DNA of 13,399 nt from assembly GCA_028714595.1 (NCBI GenBank), contig JAQTMD010000022.1, positions 1 through 13,399 of the forward strand, given 5' to 3'. The notes beneath the pieces are model-generated. The model did not search any database, had not been told where the DNA came from, and worked only from the letters and a program-made list of their open reading frames with translations. The position numbers and the translations under genes are program-made. Positions 1-5,989 of this stretch are shown one piece after another; the stretch's first letter is position 1; every line of letters starts with the position of its first letter. This stretch comes from Candidatus Omnitrophota bacterium (lineage in GTDB: Bacteria; Omnitrophota; Gorgyraeia; Gygaellales; Profunditerraquicolaceae).

Positions 1-1
1 C

Positions 2-1009
2 GTGCTGACCATTGCGCCGCGCTGGGAAGGCCGGCGCGTCGTCGTGGCGAACCTGATTGTCAAGGACAACAGGCTTACCGACGCACGGACCGAAGAGCTG
101 CGGGTCTGGGATAAGCTCAAAGACGACAGAGACATGCTGGCGATGCTGCCGAAGTGCTTTTCCGACGGAGAATGCAGGAAAGAGGGCATGATCGGCTCCT
201 GCCTTGACCCGGGCAGGCAGAATGCCCAGTGCCGGTTCACGCCCGCGCCCAAGGTGCCGCTTACGGTCGTCACCGCCGCCGGCTGCCGTACCTGTAAAAC
301 GGACGATACGGTCGCTGCCATGAAGCGGCAGATCACCGGCCTTTCCGTCGCCACCGTCAATTATCCGTCCGCAAAGGCGGATTCCCTGATCAGGGAACTG
401 AACCTCCCGGGACTGCCCGTATATTTGTTCGGCAAAGAGATCGAACGGGAGAAAGGCTTTGAGAACCTGAAACAGAACCTGGAGCCGGCGGCAGGCTACT
501 ATATGCTCAAACCCGAGGTCGCCGGCCTGGGATTTTTCCTGAACCGCAAAAAACTCAACAACCGGTTCGACGTCTTTATCAGCCTCGCGAACCCGGGCAC
601 GGCGCAGCTGTTAGAGGTCATCAGGGAATTCGACCCGAAGATACATTTCCTGGTCATGGACGACGGCCAGTCCTTCCAGGCCGCGGGAGGCGCGGCTGAG
701 ATCGAGGAGGCCCTGCGCGCGGTCTGCGTACAGAAGCAGTACCCGCAGTCGTTCTATAATTACATCTCCTGCCGCGCGGGGAATCCGCAGTCGGCATGGT
801 GGGAGGACTGCATCCAGGAGGCCGATGCCTCGGCCGTGAAACTCTGCGCCCGCGGCCCCGAGGGCGTGCAGCTCCTTCGCGACAACGTGGCGCTGAACCG
901 CGAGCTGGCAATCGCCAACGGACCGACGTATCTAATGAATAACCAGGAGGTGTTCGGCTCGAACAAGGTGCCGGACAAGGAAGAACTGCGTGCGATCATC
1001 ACGAGGTGA
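2..1009 (+). CDS. Double thioredoxin-fold protein, 5'-truncated
   Basis: This is probably the C-terminal part of a longer protein. The frame is open to the window edge, and the GTG at position 2 has no visible ribosome site, so I treat it as an internal codon. Residues about 85-160 (counting from that codon) look like a thioredoxin fold: a beta strand leads into CRTC (95-98), and GLPVY (137-141) supplies the usual cis-proline region. Residues about 187-335 look like a second thioredoxin-like fold. It ends in NGPTYL (306-311), also a cis-Pro type loop, but LANPGT stands where a CxxC would be expected, so this half is probably not a classical oxidoreductase. Extra cysteines lie at 52, 58, 67 and 77 and at 242, 257, 270 and 282. 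The family suggests thiol-disulfide chemistry, perhaps in the envelope, but the N-terminus needed to judge export is missing. The next gene starts 4 nt after the stop. I do not recognise a named gene. Confidence 0.75.
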   Translation: MLTIAPRWEGRRVVVANLIVKDNRLTDARTEELRVWDKLKDDRDMLAMLPKCFSDGECRKEGMIGSCLDPGRQNAQCRFTPAPKVPLTVVTAAGCRTCKTDDTVAAMKRQITGLSVATVNYPSAKADSLIRELNLPGLPVYLFGKEIEREKGFENLKQNLEPAAGYYMLKPEVAGLGFFLNRKKLNNRFDVFISLANPGTAQLLEVIREFDPKIHFLVMDDGQSFQAAGGAAEIEEALRAVCVQKQYPQSFYNYISCRAGNPQSAWWEDCIQEADASAVKLCARGPEGVQLLRDNVALNRELAIANGPTYLMNNQEVFGSNKVPDKEELRAIITR

Positions 1010-1013
1010 GCGA

Positions 1014-2255
1014 ATGAGCCATAAACCGAAAATCTATCTGGTGGACGTCACCAACCGCGACGGCGTGCAGACGTCGCGCATCTGCCTTTCCAAGCTGCAG
1101 AAGACGATGCTGAACCTCTATCTCGACGAGATGGGCGTGTTCCAGTCGGAATTCGGCTTTCCCATGACCCGCCACGAGACCAATTACCTCAATGCGAACC
1201 TGGAACTGGTCAAGAAGGGCGCGTTCAAACGGATACGCCTGAGCGGCTGGCTGCGCGCGACCGCGGACGACGTAAGGGCGTCGTTCAAGCTCGTACCGAA
1301 CCTTAAGTTCGTCAACCTGTCCATCTCGACTTCGGATCAGATGATCGCGCACAAGTTCAAGGGCAAGCTCGACCATGGCTCGATCATCCGGGAGATGACC
1401 GACGCGGTCAAGGCCGCGCACAAGCTGGGCGCGGAATCCGTGGGCGTCAACGCCGAAGACGCTTCGCGCACCCGCATGGAATACCTCATCGAATTCGCCC
1501 GCGCGGCAAAAGATGCCGGCGCCGACCGGCTGCGCTACTGCGACACCCTGGGGTTTGACTCGCCGTTCACCATCTACGAGCGCATCAAGGCGCTGGCAGA
1601 AGCGGTCTCGATGCCCATCGAAGTCCACTGCCACAACGACCTCGGCATGGTGGTGGCCAATTCCATTACCGGCGCCATGGCTGCGAACGACGCAGGCTGC
1701 GACGCCTACATCAATACCTGCGTCAACGGCATGGGGGAGCGGGCAGGAAACGCCGACCTGGTCGCGGTCGTCCTGGCCATCAAGTACGGAAGCGGCGTCG
1801 GAGGCAAGTACGTTTTGGACGAGCGGATCAATCTGAAAGTCGCCTGGAAGCTCTGCAAGTACGCATCCTACGCCTTCGGCATCCCCATACCCATCAACCA
1901 GCCCGGCGTGGGGGCGAACGCCTTTGCCCATGAATCCGGCATCCACGCCGACGGGGCGCTCAAGGACCGGCGCAACTACGAGCTCTACGACTACGAGGAG
2001 CTGGGACGCGGCGAGCCGGACATCATCGAGACGGGCAGGAAGATTACCGTCGGAGAGTATTCCGGCATCAAGGGATTCCGCAACGTCTACGATAAGCTGG
2101 AGGTCGCCTTCAAGGACGACAGGGAGGCCGCCGAGATCCTGGAGCTGGCGCGCTACGCCAACGTCCACAACCAGAAGCCGCTGGTCGACGAAGAGATGAA
2201 GTTCATCGCGGCATACCCGGACATCGCCCGCAGGATATTCACCATGAGCTTATAG
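1014..2255 (+). CDS. Homocitrate/isopropylmalate synthase-family enzyme (DRE-TIM)
   Basis: This is a Claisen-condensing enzyme that would join acetyl-CoA to a 2-oxoacid. I start it at ATG 1014 (413 aa), with GAGGTG at 1003-1008 five bases upstream; an upstream GTG at 990 has no such support. The DRE-TIM active site is visible: R15 and D16 in DVTNRDGVQ, E46 in QSEFGFP, and the metal ligands H205 and H207 in HCHND. NGMGERAGN (238-246) and HESGIHADG (306-314) are typical of the homocitrate/isopropylmalate synthase group. The protein is about 100 residues shorter than leucine-feedback-regulated LeuA and appears to lack that regulatory domain. The opening motif differs from the common DTTLRDGEQ. 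Candidate roles are homocitrate synthase, citramalate synthase or Re-citrate synthase; the sequence does not settle which. Its neighbours, a thioredoxin-fold gene and purA, are not informative about substrate. Confidence 0.88.
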   Translation: MSHKPKIYLVDVTNRDGVQTSRICLSKLQKTMLNLYLDEMGVFQSEFGFPMTRHETNYLNANLELVKKGAFKRIRLSGWLRATADDVRASFKLVPNLKFVNLSISTSDQMIAHKFKGKLDHGSIIREMTDAVKAAHKLGAESVGVNAEDASRTRMEYLIEFARAAKDAGADRLRYCDTLGFDSPFTIYERIKALAEAVSMPIEVHCHNDLGMVVANSITGAMAANDAGCDAYINTCVNGMGERAGNADLVAVVLAIKYGSGVGGKYVLDERINLKVAWKLCKYASYAFGIPIPINQPGVGANAFAHESGIHADGALKDRRNYELYDYEELGRGEPDIIETGRKITVGEYSGIKGFRNVYDKLEVAFKDDREAAEILELARYANVHNQKPLVDEEMKFIAAYPDIARRIFTMSL

Positions 2256-2261
2256 GAGCCT

Positions 2262-3530
2262 ATGAACACCGTCATCGTAGGGGCACAGTGGGGGGACGAG
2301 GGCAAGGGAAAGATCATCGACCTGTTGAGCTCCCGCGCCGACTTCGTGGTGCGCTATCAGGGCGGCTCCAACGCCGGCCACACCGTCGTGGTCGACGGCA
2401 GGAATTTCGTCTTTCACCTCATCCCGTCGGGCATCCTGCATAAGGGCAAGGTCTGCTGCATCGGCAACGGCGTGACCATCGACCCGGAGTCGCTGCTGGA
2501 AGAGATCGCCGGCCTTGCACGGGCCAAGGTCGGTATCGCGGGCAGGCTCCTTGTCTCGGAACTGGCGCACGTGATCATGCCGTACCATAAGGTACTGGAC
2601 AAGCTGCGCGAGGGAAAGCGGACGCATCGCATCGGCACCACCGGCCGCGGCATCGGGCCCTGCTACGCGGACAAGATCAACCGCTGCGGCATCCGGATGG
2701 TGGACCTCCTGAATCCCGCGGTGCTCAAAGAAAAACTATCGGACAATCTCGTCGAGAAAAACGAGATCTTCGCCAAGGTCTACGCGCACGAAGGTTACAG
2801 GGCCGAGCGAATCTACGCCGACTACCTGGAATTCGGCAGGAAACTCAAACCTTACATCTGCGACGTCGCCGGCGCGCTTGCAAAGGCCGTCGGGGCCGGA
2901 AAAGACATCCTCTTCGAAGGCGCGCAGGGCACGTTCCTGGACATCGATTTCGGCACCTATCCGTTCGTCACCTCATCGTCGGCGACAGCCGGCGGCTGCT
3001 GTATCGGAAGCGGCATCAGCCCCACGCAGATCGATAAGGTCATCGGCGTGGTCAAGGCCTACACCACCCGCGTCGGAGAAGGGCCGTTCCCCGCCGAGTT
3101 CGACCCCGCGTTCTCCGAGTGTATCCGCGCCAAGGGCCGCGAATTCGGCGCGACCACCGGCAGGCCGCGCAGGTGCGGCTGGTTTGACCTGGTCCTGGCC
3201 AGGCGCGCAGTGCTTTTGAACGGCATCAATGAACTTGCCCTGACCAAGCTCGATGTGCTTGACGGCCTGGAAGAGATCAAGGTCTGCGTTGCCTATACCT
3301 ATAAAGGAAAAAGATTCAAGACCTTTCCCGCAGATTTCCAGGTTTTAAACAACGCCAAACCGGTCTATAAAGAGCTTTGCGGCTGGGACAAATCTACAAC
3401 GGACATAAAGGATTACAAGAAACTCCCTCCGAAAGCAAAAAGCTATATCCGGTATCTGGAAGACGAACTGGCCGCCAGGATCTCCATTGTCTCGGTCGGT
3501 TCCTCCCGCGACCAGACGATCTTCGTGTAG
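2262..3530 (+). CDS. purA: Adenylosuccinate synthetase
   Basis: PurA catalyses the GTP-dependent joining of IMP and aspartate to give adenylosuccinate, the first committed step to AMP, in the cytoplasm. The 422-aa length is normal for the family. The N-terminal GDEGKGK loop covers residues 11-17, with the catalytic acid D12 and the catalytic histidine H40 in NAGHT. Other family blocks follow in order: GTTGRGIGP, QGTFLDIDFGTYPF, GEGPFPAEF, TTGRPRRCGWFD and TKLDVLDGL. The C-terminal block reads VGSSRDQTI, close to the usual GPDR/QTI region. The start at ATG 2262 is supported by AGGAG at 2254-2258, which overlaps the previous gene's stop codon, so the two genes are tightly coupled. It is the last gene before a long palindrome and a new promoter, so it probably ends its transcription unit. 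Confidence 0.98.
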   Translation: MNTVIVGAQWGDEGKGKIIDLLSSRADFVVRYQGGSNAGHTVVVDGRNFVFHLIPSGILHKGKVCCIGNGVTIDPESLLEEIAGLARAKVGIAGRLLVSELAHVIMPYHKVLDKLREGKRTHRIGTTGRGIGPCYADKINRCGIRMVDLLNPAVLKEKLSDNLVEKNEIFAKVYAHEGYRAERIYADYLEFGRKLKPYICDVAGALAKAVGAGKDILFEGAQGTFLDIDFGTYPFVTSSSATAGGCCIGSGISPTQIDKVIGVVKAYTTRVGEGPFPAEFDPAFSECIRAKGREFGATTGRPRRCGWFDLVLARRAVLLNGINELALTKLDVLDGLEEIKVCVAYTYKGKRFKTFPADFQVLNNAKPVYKELCGWDKSTTDIKDYKKLPPKAKSYIRYLEDELAARISIVSVGSSRDQTIFV

Positions 3531-3542
3531 AACCCGACCGAA

Positions 3543-3579
3543 GTTACAACCTCGCAGGTTGCACCTACGAGGTTGTAAC
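3543..3579 (+). terminator. 37-nt near-perfect palindrome after purA
   Basis: GTTACAACCTCG (3543-3554) is the exact reverse complement of 3568-3579. The centre adds AGGT (3556-3559) and ACCT (3563-3566) around a TGC loop, with a single C/A mismatch between the two stems, giving 16 pairs in all. It lies 13 nt after the purA stop and upstream of a promoter, so transcription termination or transcript protection is plausible. No T-run follows, so it is not a standard intrinsic terminator. It could instead be an interspersed palindromic repeat or a protein-binding site. Confidence 0.45.
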
Positions 3580-3591
3580 GGGGGTACTCGA

Positions 3592-3612
3592 AAAATCTTG
3601 ACTTAAGATTTT
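3592..3612 (+). promoter_or_regulatory. Inverted repeat overlapping the -35 box (possible operator)
   Basis: AAAATCTT (3592-3599) and AAGATTTT (3605-3612) are perfect 8-bp inverted repeats around GACTT. The dyad covers the -35 hexamer TTGACT at 3598-3603, so a bound dimeric regulator would block or alter RNA polymerase binding. The AT-rich composition stands out from the GC-rich surroundings. No regulator gene lies nearby. The dyad is seen directly; the operator role is inferred. Confidence 0.35.
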
Positions 3613-3626
3613 GGTTGTGTTATAGT
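3598..3626 (+). promoter_or_regulatory. Sigma-70-type promoter for the OmpA-GH57 unit
   Basis: TTGACT (3598-3603) and TATAGT (3621-3626) are separated by exactly 17 nt. Each hexamer differs from the bacterial consensus at one position. Transcription would start near 3632-3634, giving a leader of about 120 nt before the ATG at 3756. It is the clearest promoter in the window and faces the four-gene unit that follows. Confidence 0.75.
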
Positions 3627-3632
3627 TAGCAG

Positions 3633-3755
3633 TTGAACATACCTCGTTCCCTTACACGACACGATCACAATCTCCCGCTGAATAGCACCCGGCCTTAAAA
3701 GGAGCGGCCGGTACGCGCTTTCTGCGCAGTGCATCTCTATGCAAGGAGGATTATA
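3633..3755 (+). promoter_or_regulatory. Structured 5' leader of the OmpA-like gene
   Basis: The predicted untranslated leader contains CCGGCC (3689-3694) pairing with GGCCGG (3706-3711). A second small hairpin, TGCAT-CTCT-ATGCA, spans 3730-3743. The second stem ends on the first base of the Shine-Dalgarno site AAGGAGG (3743-3749), which lies 6 nt before ATG 3756. I recognise no known riboswitch class. The leader may influence translation, but nothing shows this directly. Confidence 0.4.
3743..3749 (+). promoter_or_regulatory. Shine-Dalgarno site fixing the OmpA-like start
   Basis: AAGGAGG ends 6 nt before ATG 3756. It rules out the in-frame GTG at 3729, which would place this site inside the coding region and add nine residues ahead of the hydrophobic signal segment. 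Confidence 0.85.
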
Positions 3756-4388
3756 ATGGTAGCGCGATCATGCAGGGCCATCGGCATCGTCATCTGCGTC
3801 GCTGCCTTCTGCGGCTGTTCTTTTGTCGTCCAGAAGGGAAGGCGCACCGACCTCGATACGATCAATCGGCTGTCGGGCCAGGTGGACGAGCTGACGCAGG
3901 CGCAGGCAGTCCTCGAAGAGCGGCTCGCCCGGGAAATACAGGACAAGCAGGTCAAGCTTGCGCGCGCGGAGAAGGGCCTGGTGATCACCTTTGTCGCAGA
4001 TATCCTCTTTGATTCGGGCAAGGCGACCTTGCGTCCGGAAAGCCTGCCCATCCTCGACAAGGTCGCGCGCGTCTTAAACGAGGAAGTCGCGGAATACAAG
4101 GTCGGTATCGAAGGGCACACCGATAACGTGCCGATCAAGTACTCGGGATGGAAATCGAACTGGGAACTTTCAGCTCAACGGGCGCTGGGCGTGCTGCAGC
4201 ATCTCACGGAAAAGGCAGGGGTCGCTCCCGAACGGCTGTCGGCTGCCGCATACGGCCAGTACCAGCCGGTCTCCCCGAACGACACCAAGGCAGGCAGGCA
4301 GCAGAACCGGCGCGTGGAGATCGTCATAATCCCCCGGATATCCAAAGTCAAAGATCAGGCGGTTTCCGCCGAAGAGAATCTCAAATAG
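3756..4388 (+). CDS. OmpA-family peptidoglycan-binding lipoprotein
   Basis: This 210-aa envelope protein has a hydrophobic N-terminal segment (residues 8-20) ending in FCGC. C21 is the likely lipidated cysteine, although Phe at -3 is not ideal for a lipobox. Residues about 34-72 are charged and heptad-like, suggesting a coiled-coil spacer. Residues about 75-193 form an OmpA C-terminal domain: ITFVADILFDSG, then GHTDN (120-124), NWELSAQRA (135-143), and RRVEIVI near the end. D123 and R142 match the aspartate and arginine that bind diaminopimelate in OmpA-type domains. The wide spacing with KYSGW between them is of the MotB-like kind. Its probable role is to tether the outer membrane to peptidoglycan. 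It is the first gene after the promoter at 3598-3626. A Pal-like or flagellar-stator-like role is possible but not indicated by its neighbours. Confidence 0.9.
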   Translation: MVARSCRAIGIVICVAAFCGCSFVVQKGRRTDLDTINRLSGQVDELTQAQAVLEERLAREIQDKQVKLARAEKGLVITFVADILFDSGKATLRPESLPILDKVARVLNEEVAEYKVGIEGHTDNVPIKYSGWKSNWELSAQRALGVLQHLTEKAGVAPERLSAAAYGQYQPVSPNDTKAGRQQNRRVEIVIIPRISKVKDQAVSAEENLK

Positions 4389-4409
4389 AAGAACCGGTAG
4401 AAGAACCGG
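4386..4409 (+). repeat. Tandem 12-nt duplication across a stop codon
   Basis: TAGAAGAACCGG occurs twice in direct succession (4386-4397 and 4398-4409). The first copy begins with the TAG stop of the OmpA-like gene and the second supplies another in-frame TAG. It looks like a simple slippage duplication that created a backup stop. Confidence 0.8.
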
Positions 4410-4424
4410 GGCCAGGCATTAAAC

Positions 4425-4429
4425 GGAGG
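4425..4429 (+). promoter_or_regulatory. Shine-Dalgarno site supporting a GTG start
   Basis: GGAGG lies 5 nt before GTG 4435. The alternative ATG at 4447 has only a weak purine run upstream, so the GTG is preferred. Confidence 0.7.
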
Positions 4430-4434
4430 GTGCG

Positions 4435-4827
4435 GTGGAAGAGAAGATGCGCGTACGGCTATTGATCGCTGCGGCAGTCGCAAACGTTATTTTACTTTTA
4501 CTCTGGGCAAGTTCCTGCAGTAAAGTCTCCCAGTACCAGAAGGCCCGTACCAAGGAAATGGACGTCCGCCTCGACCGCGAGAAACAGCTGGCTGAACTGG
4601 AAAAGGCGCAGTCGGCGCTCGATCAGAATTTGAAGAAAGCCGGCGAGGAGATCGCCGGGCTCAGGGCTTCGCTTGATACGTTGCAGAAGTCGCTGACGCA
4701 GGAACAGCTGATGAACGCAAGCCTGAAGAGCGAACTTGATAAGATCAACAAGGCCAAGGAGGCGCTTGAAGCGCAGTTGAAGGAATTGCTCGGCAAAGGC
4801 AAAGTAAGCGACAAGCCGAAGAAGTAA
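4435..4827 (+). CDS. Small membrane-anchored coiled-coil protein
   Basis: I do not recognise this 130-aa protein. Residues about 7-27 are a single hydrophobic segment that could be a membrane anchor or signal peptide. It is followed directly by C28 in WASSC, which might be a weak lipobox. From about residue 38 to 118 the sequence is rich in Lys, Glu, Gln, Leu and Ala with heptad-like spacing, suggesting one long alpha-helical coiled coil. The tail is lysine-rich. The GTG start is chosen for its GGAGG site. It sits 46 nt after the OmpA-like lipoprotein, so a shared envelope role, such as an Lpp-like spacer or a partner for the OmpA protein, is reasonable but unproven. Confidence 0.8.
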   Translation: MEEKMRVRLLIAAAVANVILLLLWASSCSKVSQYQKARTKEMDVRLDREKQLAELEKAQSALDQNLKKAGEEIAGLRASLDTLQKSLTQEQLMNASLKSELDKINKAKEALEAQLKELLGKGKVSDKPKK

Positions 4828-4836
4828 AAATTGATA

Positions 4837-4869
4837 GACCTCTCGTCCCGCGCCGCGGGGCCCGAGGTT
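4837..4869 (+). promoter_or_regulatory. GC-rich hairpin between coiled-coil and DUF4912 genes
   Basis: Bases 4837-4842 pair with 4864-4869. After a 2x2 internal loop, 4845-4851 pair with 4855-4861 around a GCC loop. The stem begins 10 nt after the stop at 4827. No T-run follows, so it is more likely an RNA-processing or stability element, or a weak terminator, than a strong terminator. Confidence 0.4.
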
Positions 4870-4900
4870 GAATTTCCGACAGAATCCCCGCCGGAAATTT
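4870..4900 (+). promoter_or_regulatory. Hairpin next to the DUF4912 ribosome site
   Basis: AATTTCCG (4871-4878) is the exact reverse complement of CGGAAATT (4892-4899), and a G/T pair extends the stem to 4870/4900. The stem ends immediately before GAGGAGGT (4901-4908), the Shine-Dalgarno site for ATG 4916. Stacking next to the site could modulate initiation, but the pairing itself does not hide it. Confidence 0.4.
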
Positions 4901-4915
4901 GAGGAGGTGGTTGCC

Positions 4916-5989
4916 ATGTTGCGCAAGATAAAGGAAAAGATCGCGAAGGTAAGGAACCGCAGGAAGACGGACAAGGTCGCGGCCAAGGCTTCCCCGGCGA
5001 AGGCCGCCGTACGCCGCAAGGCACGGCAGGAAACGCCGAAACCTGCGCCGGCAGAATTTGCCCGTGAGGACGTGCTGGGGGTGCGCGAGATGCAGGTCGA
5101 GCAGGCAAAGTTCTCGCACCCCGAAGTCCCGAAGGCCCGCAAGGCAATGCCGCAGGACCTGCCGGGAGCGTACAACAAGGACAAGCTCGTCCTGCAGGTG
5201 CGCGACCCCTGGTGGCTGCACTGCTACTGGGAGATCACCCACACCACCTGGAACAACCTCGTCAACAGGTTAAAAGACATATTTTTCAGCGCCAAGAAGG
5301 TGCTGCGAGTCTACGACGTCAGCCACATCATCTTCAACGGCAAGAACGCACACCGCCATTTTGACATCGAAGTCTCCCCCGAGGCCACCAACTGGTACAT
5401 CGATACCGGCGGGCCGGGCAGGTCGTGGGTCGTGGATTACGGCCTCAGGCTTCCCAACGGCGAGTTCATCACCATCCTGCGCTCCAACGTGGTGACCACG
5501 CCCATCGACGGGCCGTCCTGGATCACCGACGAAGAATGGATGGTCCCCGAGGAGATGTTCGGCAGGCTCTACGGCATGGGCTTCGGCCTGGGAAAGACAT
5601 CCCCCGGCAAAGGCTGGCAGGAACGGTTCAAGCAGGCGCTGTTCTCGGGTGTCTTGGCATCGCCCGGCATCACCTCTGCGGCAAGCCCGGTGCGCAAACG
5701 GCAAAAGGAACGCTCGTTCTGGCTGGTGGTCGACTGCGAGCTCATCGTCTACGGCGCCACCGAACCCGACGCGGCCGTGACCGTGCAGGGCAAGCCCATC
5801 AAGCTGCGTCCCGACGGAACCTTTACCCTGCGGTATTATCTGCCCGACGGAAAGCAGGTCATCCCGGTACGGGCAGTGTCCGCCGATAAGGTGGAAGAGC
5901 GCATCATCACGCCCATCGTGACCAGGGAGACCAAGACCGCAAACGCCGTCAATAAAGAGGAAGAGACAAAGTTCTTCGCAACGACATGA
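4916..5989 (+). CDS. DUF4912 domain protein, partner of GH57 enzyme
   Basis: This 357-aa protein starts at ATG 4916, 7 nt after GGAGGT (4903-4908); the 16 codons upstream in frame lack such support. Residues 1-45 are highly basic (Lys/Arg/Ala-rich) and probably disordered. Residues about 80-195 match the DUF4912 pattern as I know it: LPGAY (82-86), then VRDPWWLHCYWEI (95-107), WYIDTGGPGRSW (160-171) and a closing YGLRLPNGEF. Residues about 267-320 form a separate beta-rich segment with ELIVYGATEPDA and a DGTFTLRYYLPDG turn, resembling a small Ig-like or carbohydrate-binding sandwich. There is no signal peptide, so it is probably cytoplasmic. Its stop overlaps the start of the GH57 branching enzyme (ATGA), implying coupled translation. 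The biochemical role of DUF4912 is unknown to me; an accessory or glucan-targeting function for the enzyme is an inference from this pairing. Confidence 0.88.
   Translation: MLRKIKEKIAKVRNRRKTDKVAAKASPAKAAVRRKARQETPKPAPAEFAREDVLGVREMQVEQAKFSHPEVPKARKAMPQDLPGAYNKDKLVLQVRDPWWLHCYWEITHTTWNNLVNRLKDIFFSAKKVLRVYDVSHIIFNGKNAHRHFDIEVSPEATNWYIDTGGPGRSWVVDYGLRLPNGEFITILRSNVVTTPIDGPSWITDEEWMVPEEMFGRLYGMGFGLGKTSPGKGWQERFKQALFSGVLASPGITSAASPVRKRQKERSFWLVVDCELIVYGATEPDAAVTVQGKPIKLRPDGTFTLRYYLPDGKQVIPVRAVSADKVEERIITPIVTRETKTANAVNKEEETKFFATT

Noticed and set aside
990..1013. GTG 990 as an earlier start for the homocitrate/isopropylmalate synthase-family gene
   Set aside because: It would overlap the upstream gene and lacks a ribosome site, while ATG 1014 has GAGGTG five bases upstream.
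999..2168. Long minus-strand open frame (389 codons) opposite the homocitrate/isopropylmalate synthase-family gene
   Set aside because: It lies entirely antisense to a gene with clear family motifs, its translation has no recognisable domain, and long antisense frames are expected in GC-rich coding DNA.
3377..3601. Small + strand open frame across the purA 3' end and the palindrome
   Set aside because: Most of it is an alternative frame of purA and the rest reads through the palindrome; it has no ribosome site or protein-like features.
3752..3757. TATAAT hexamer just before and overlapping the OmpA-like start codon
   Set aside because: There is no -35-like sequence 16-18 nt upstream, and transcription from it would begin inside the coding region; the 3598-3626 promoter is much better.
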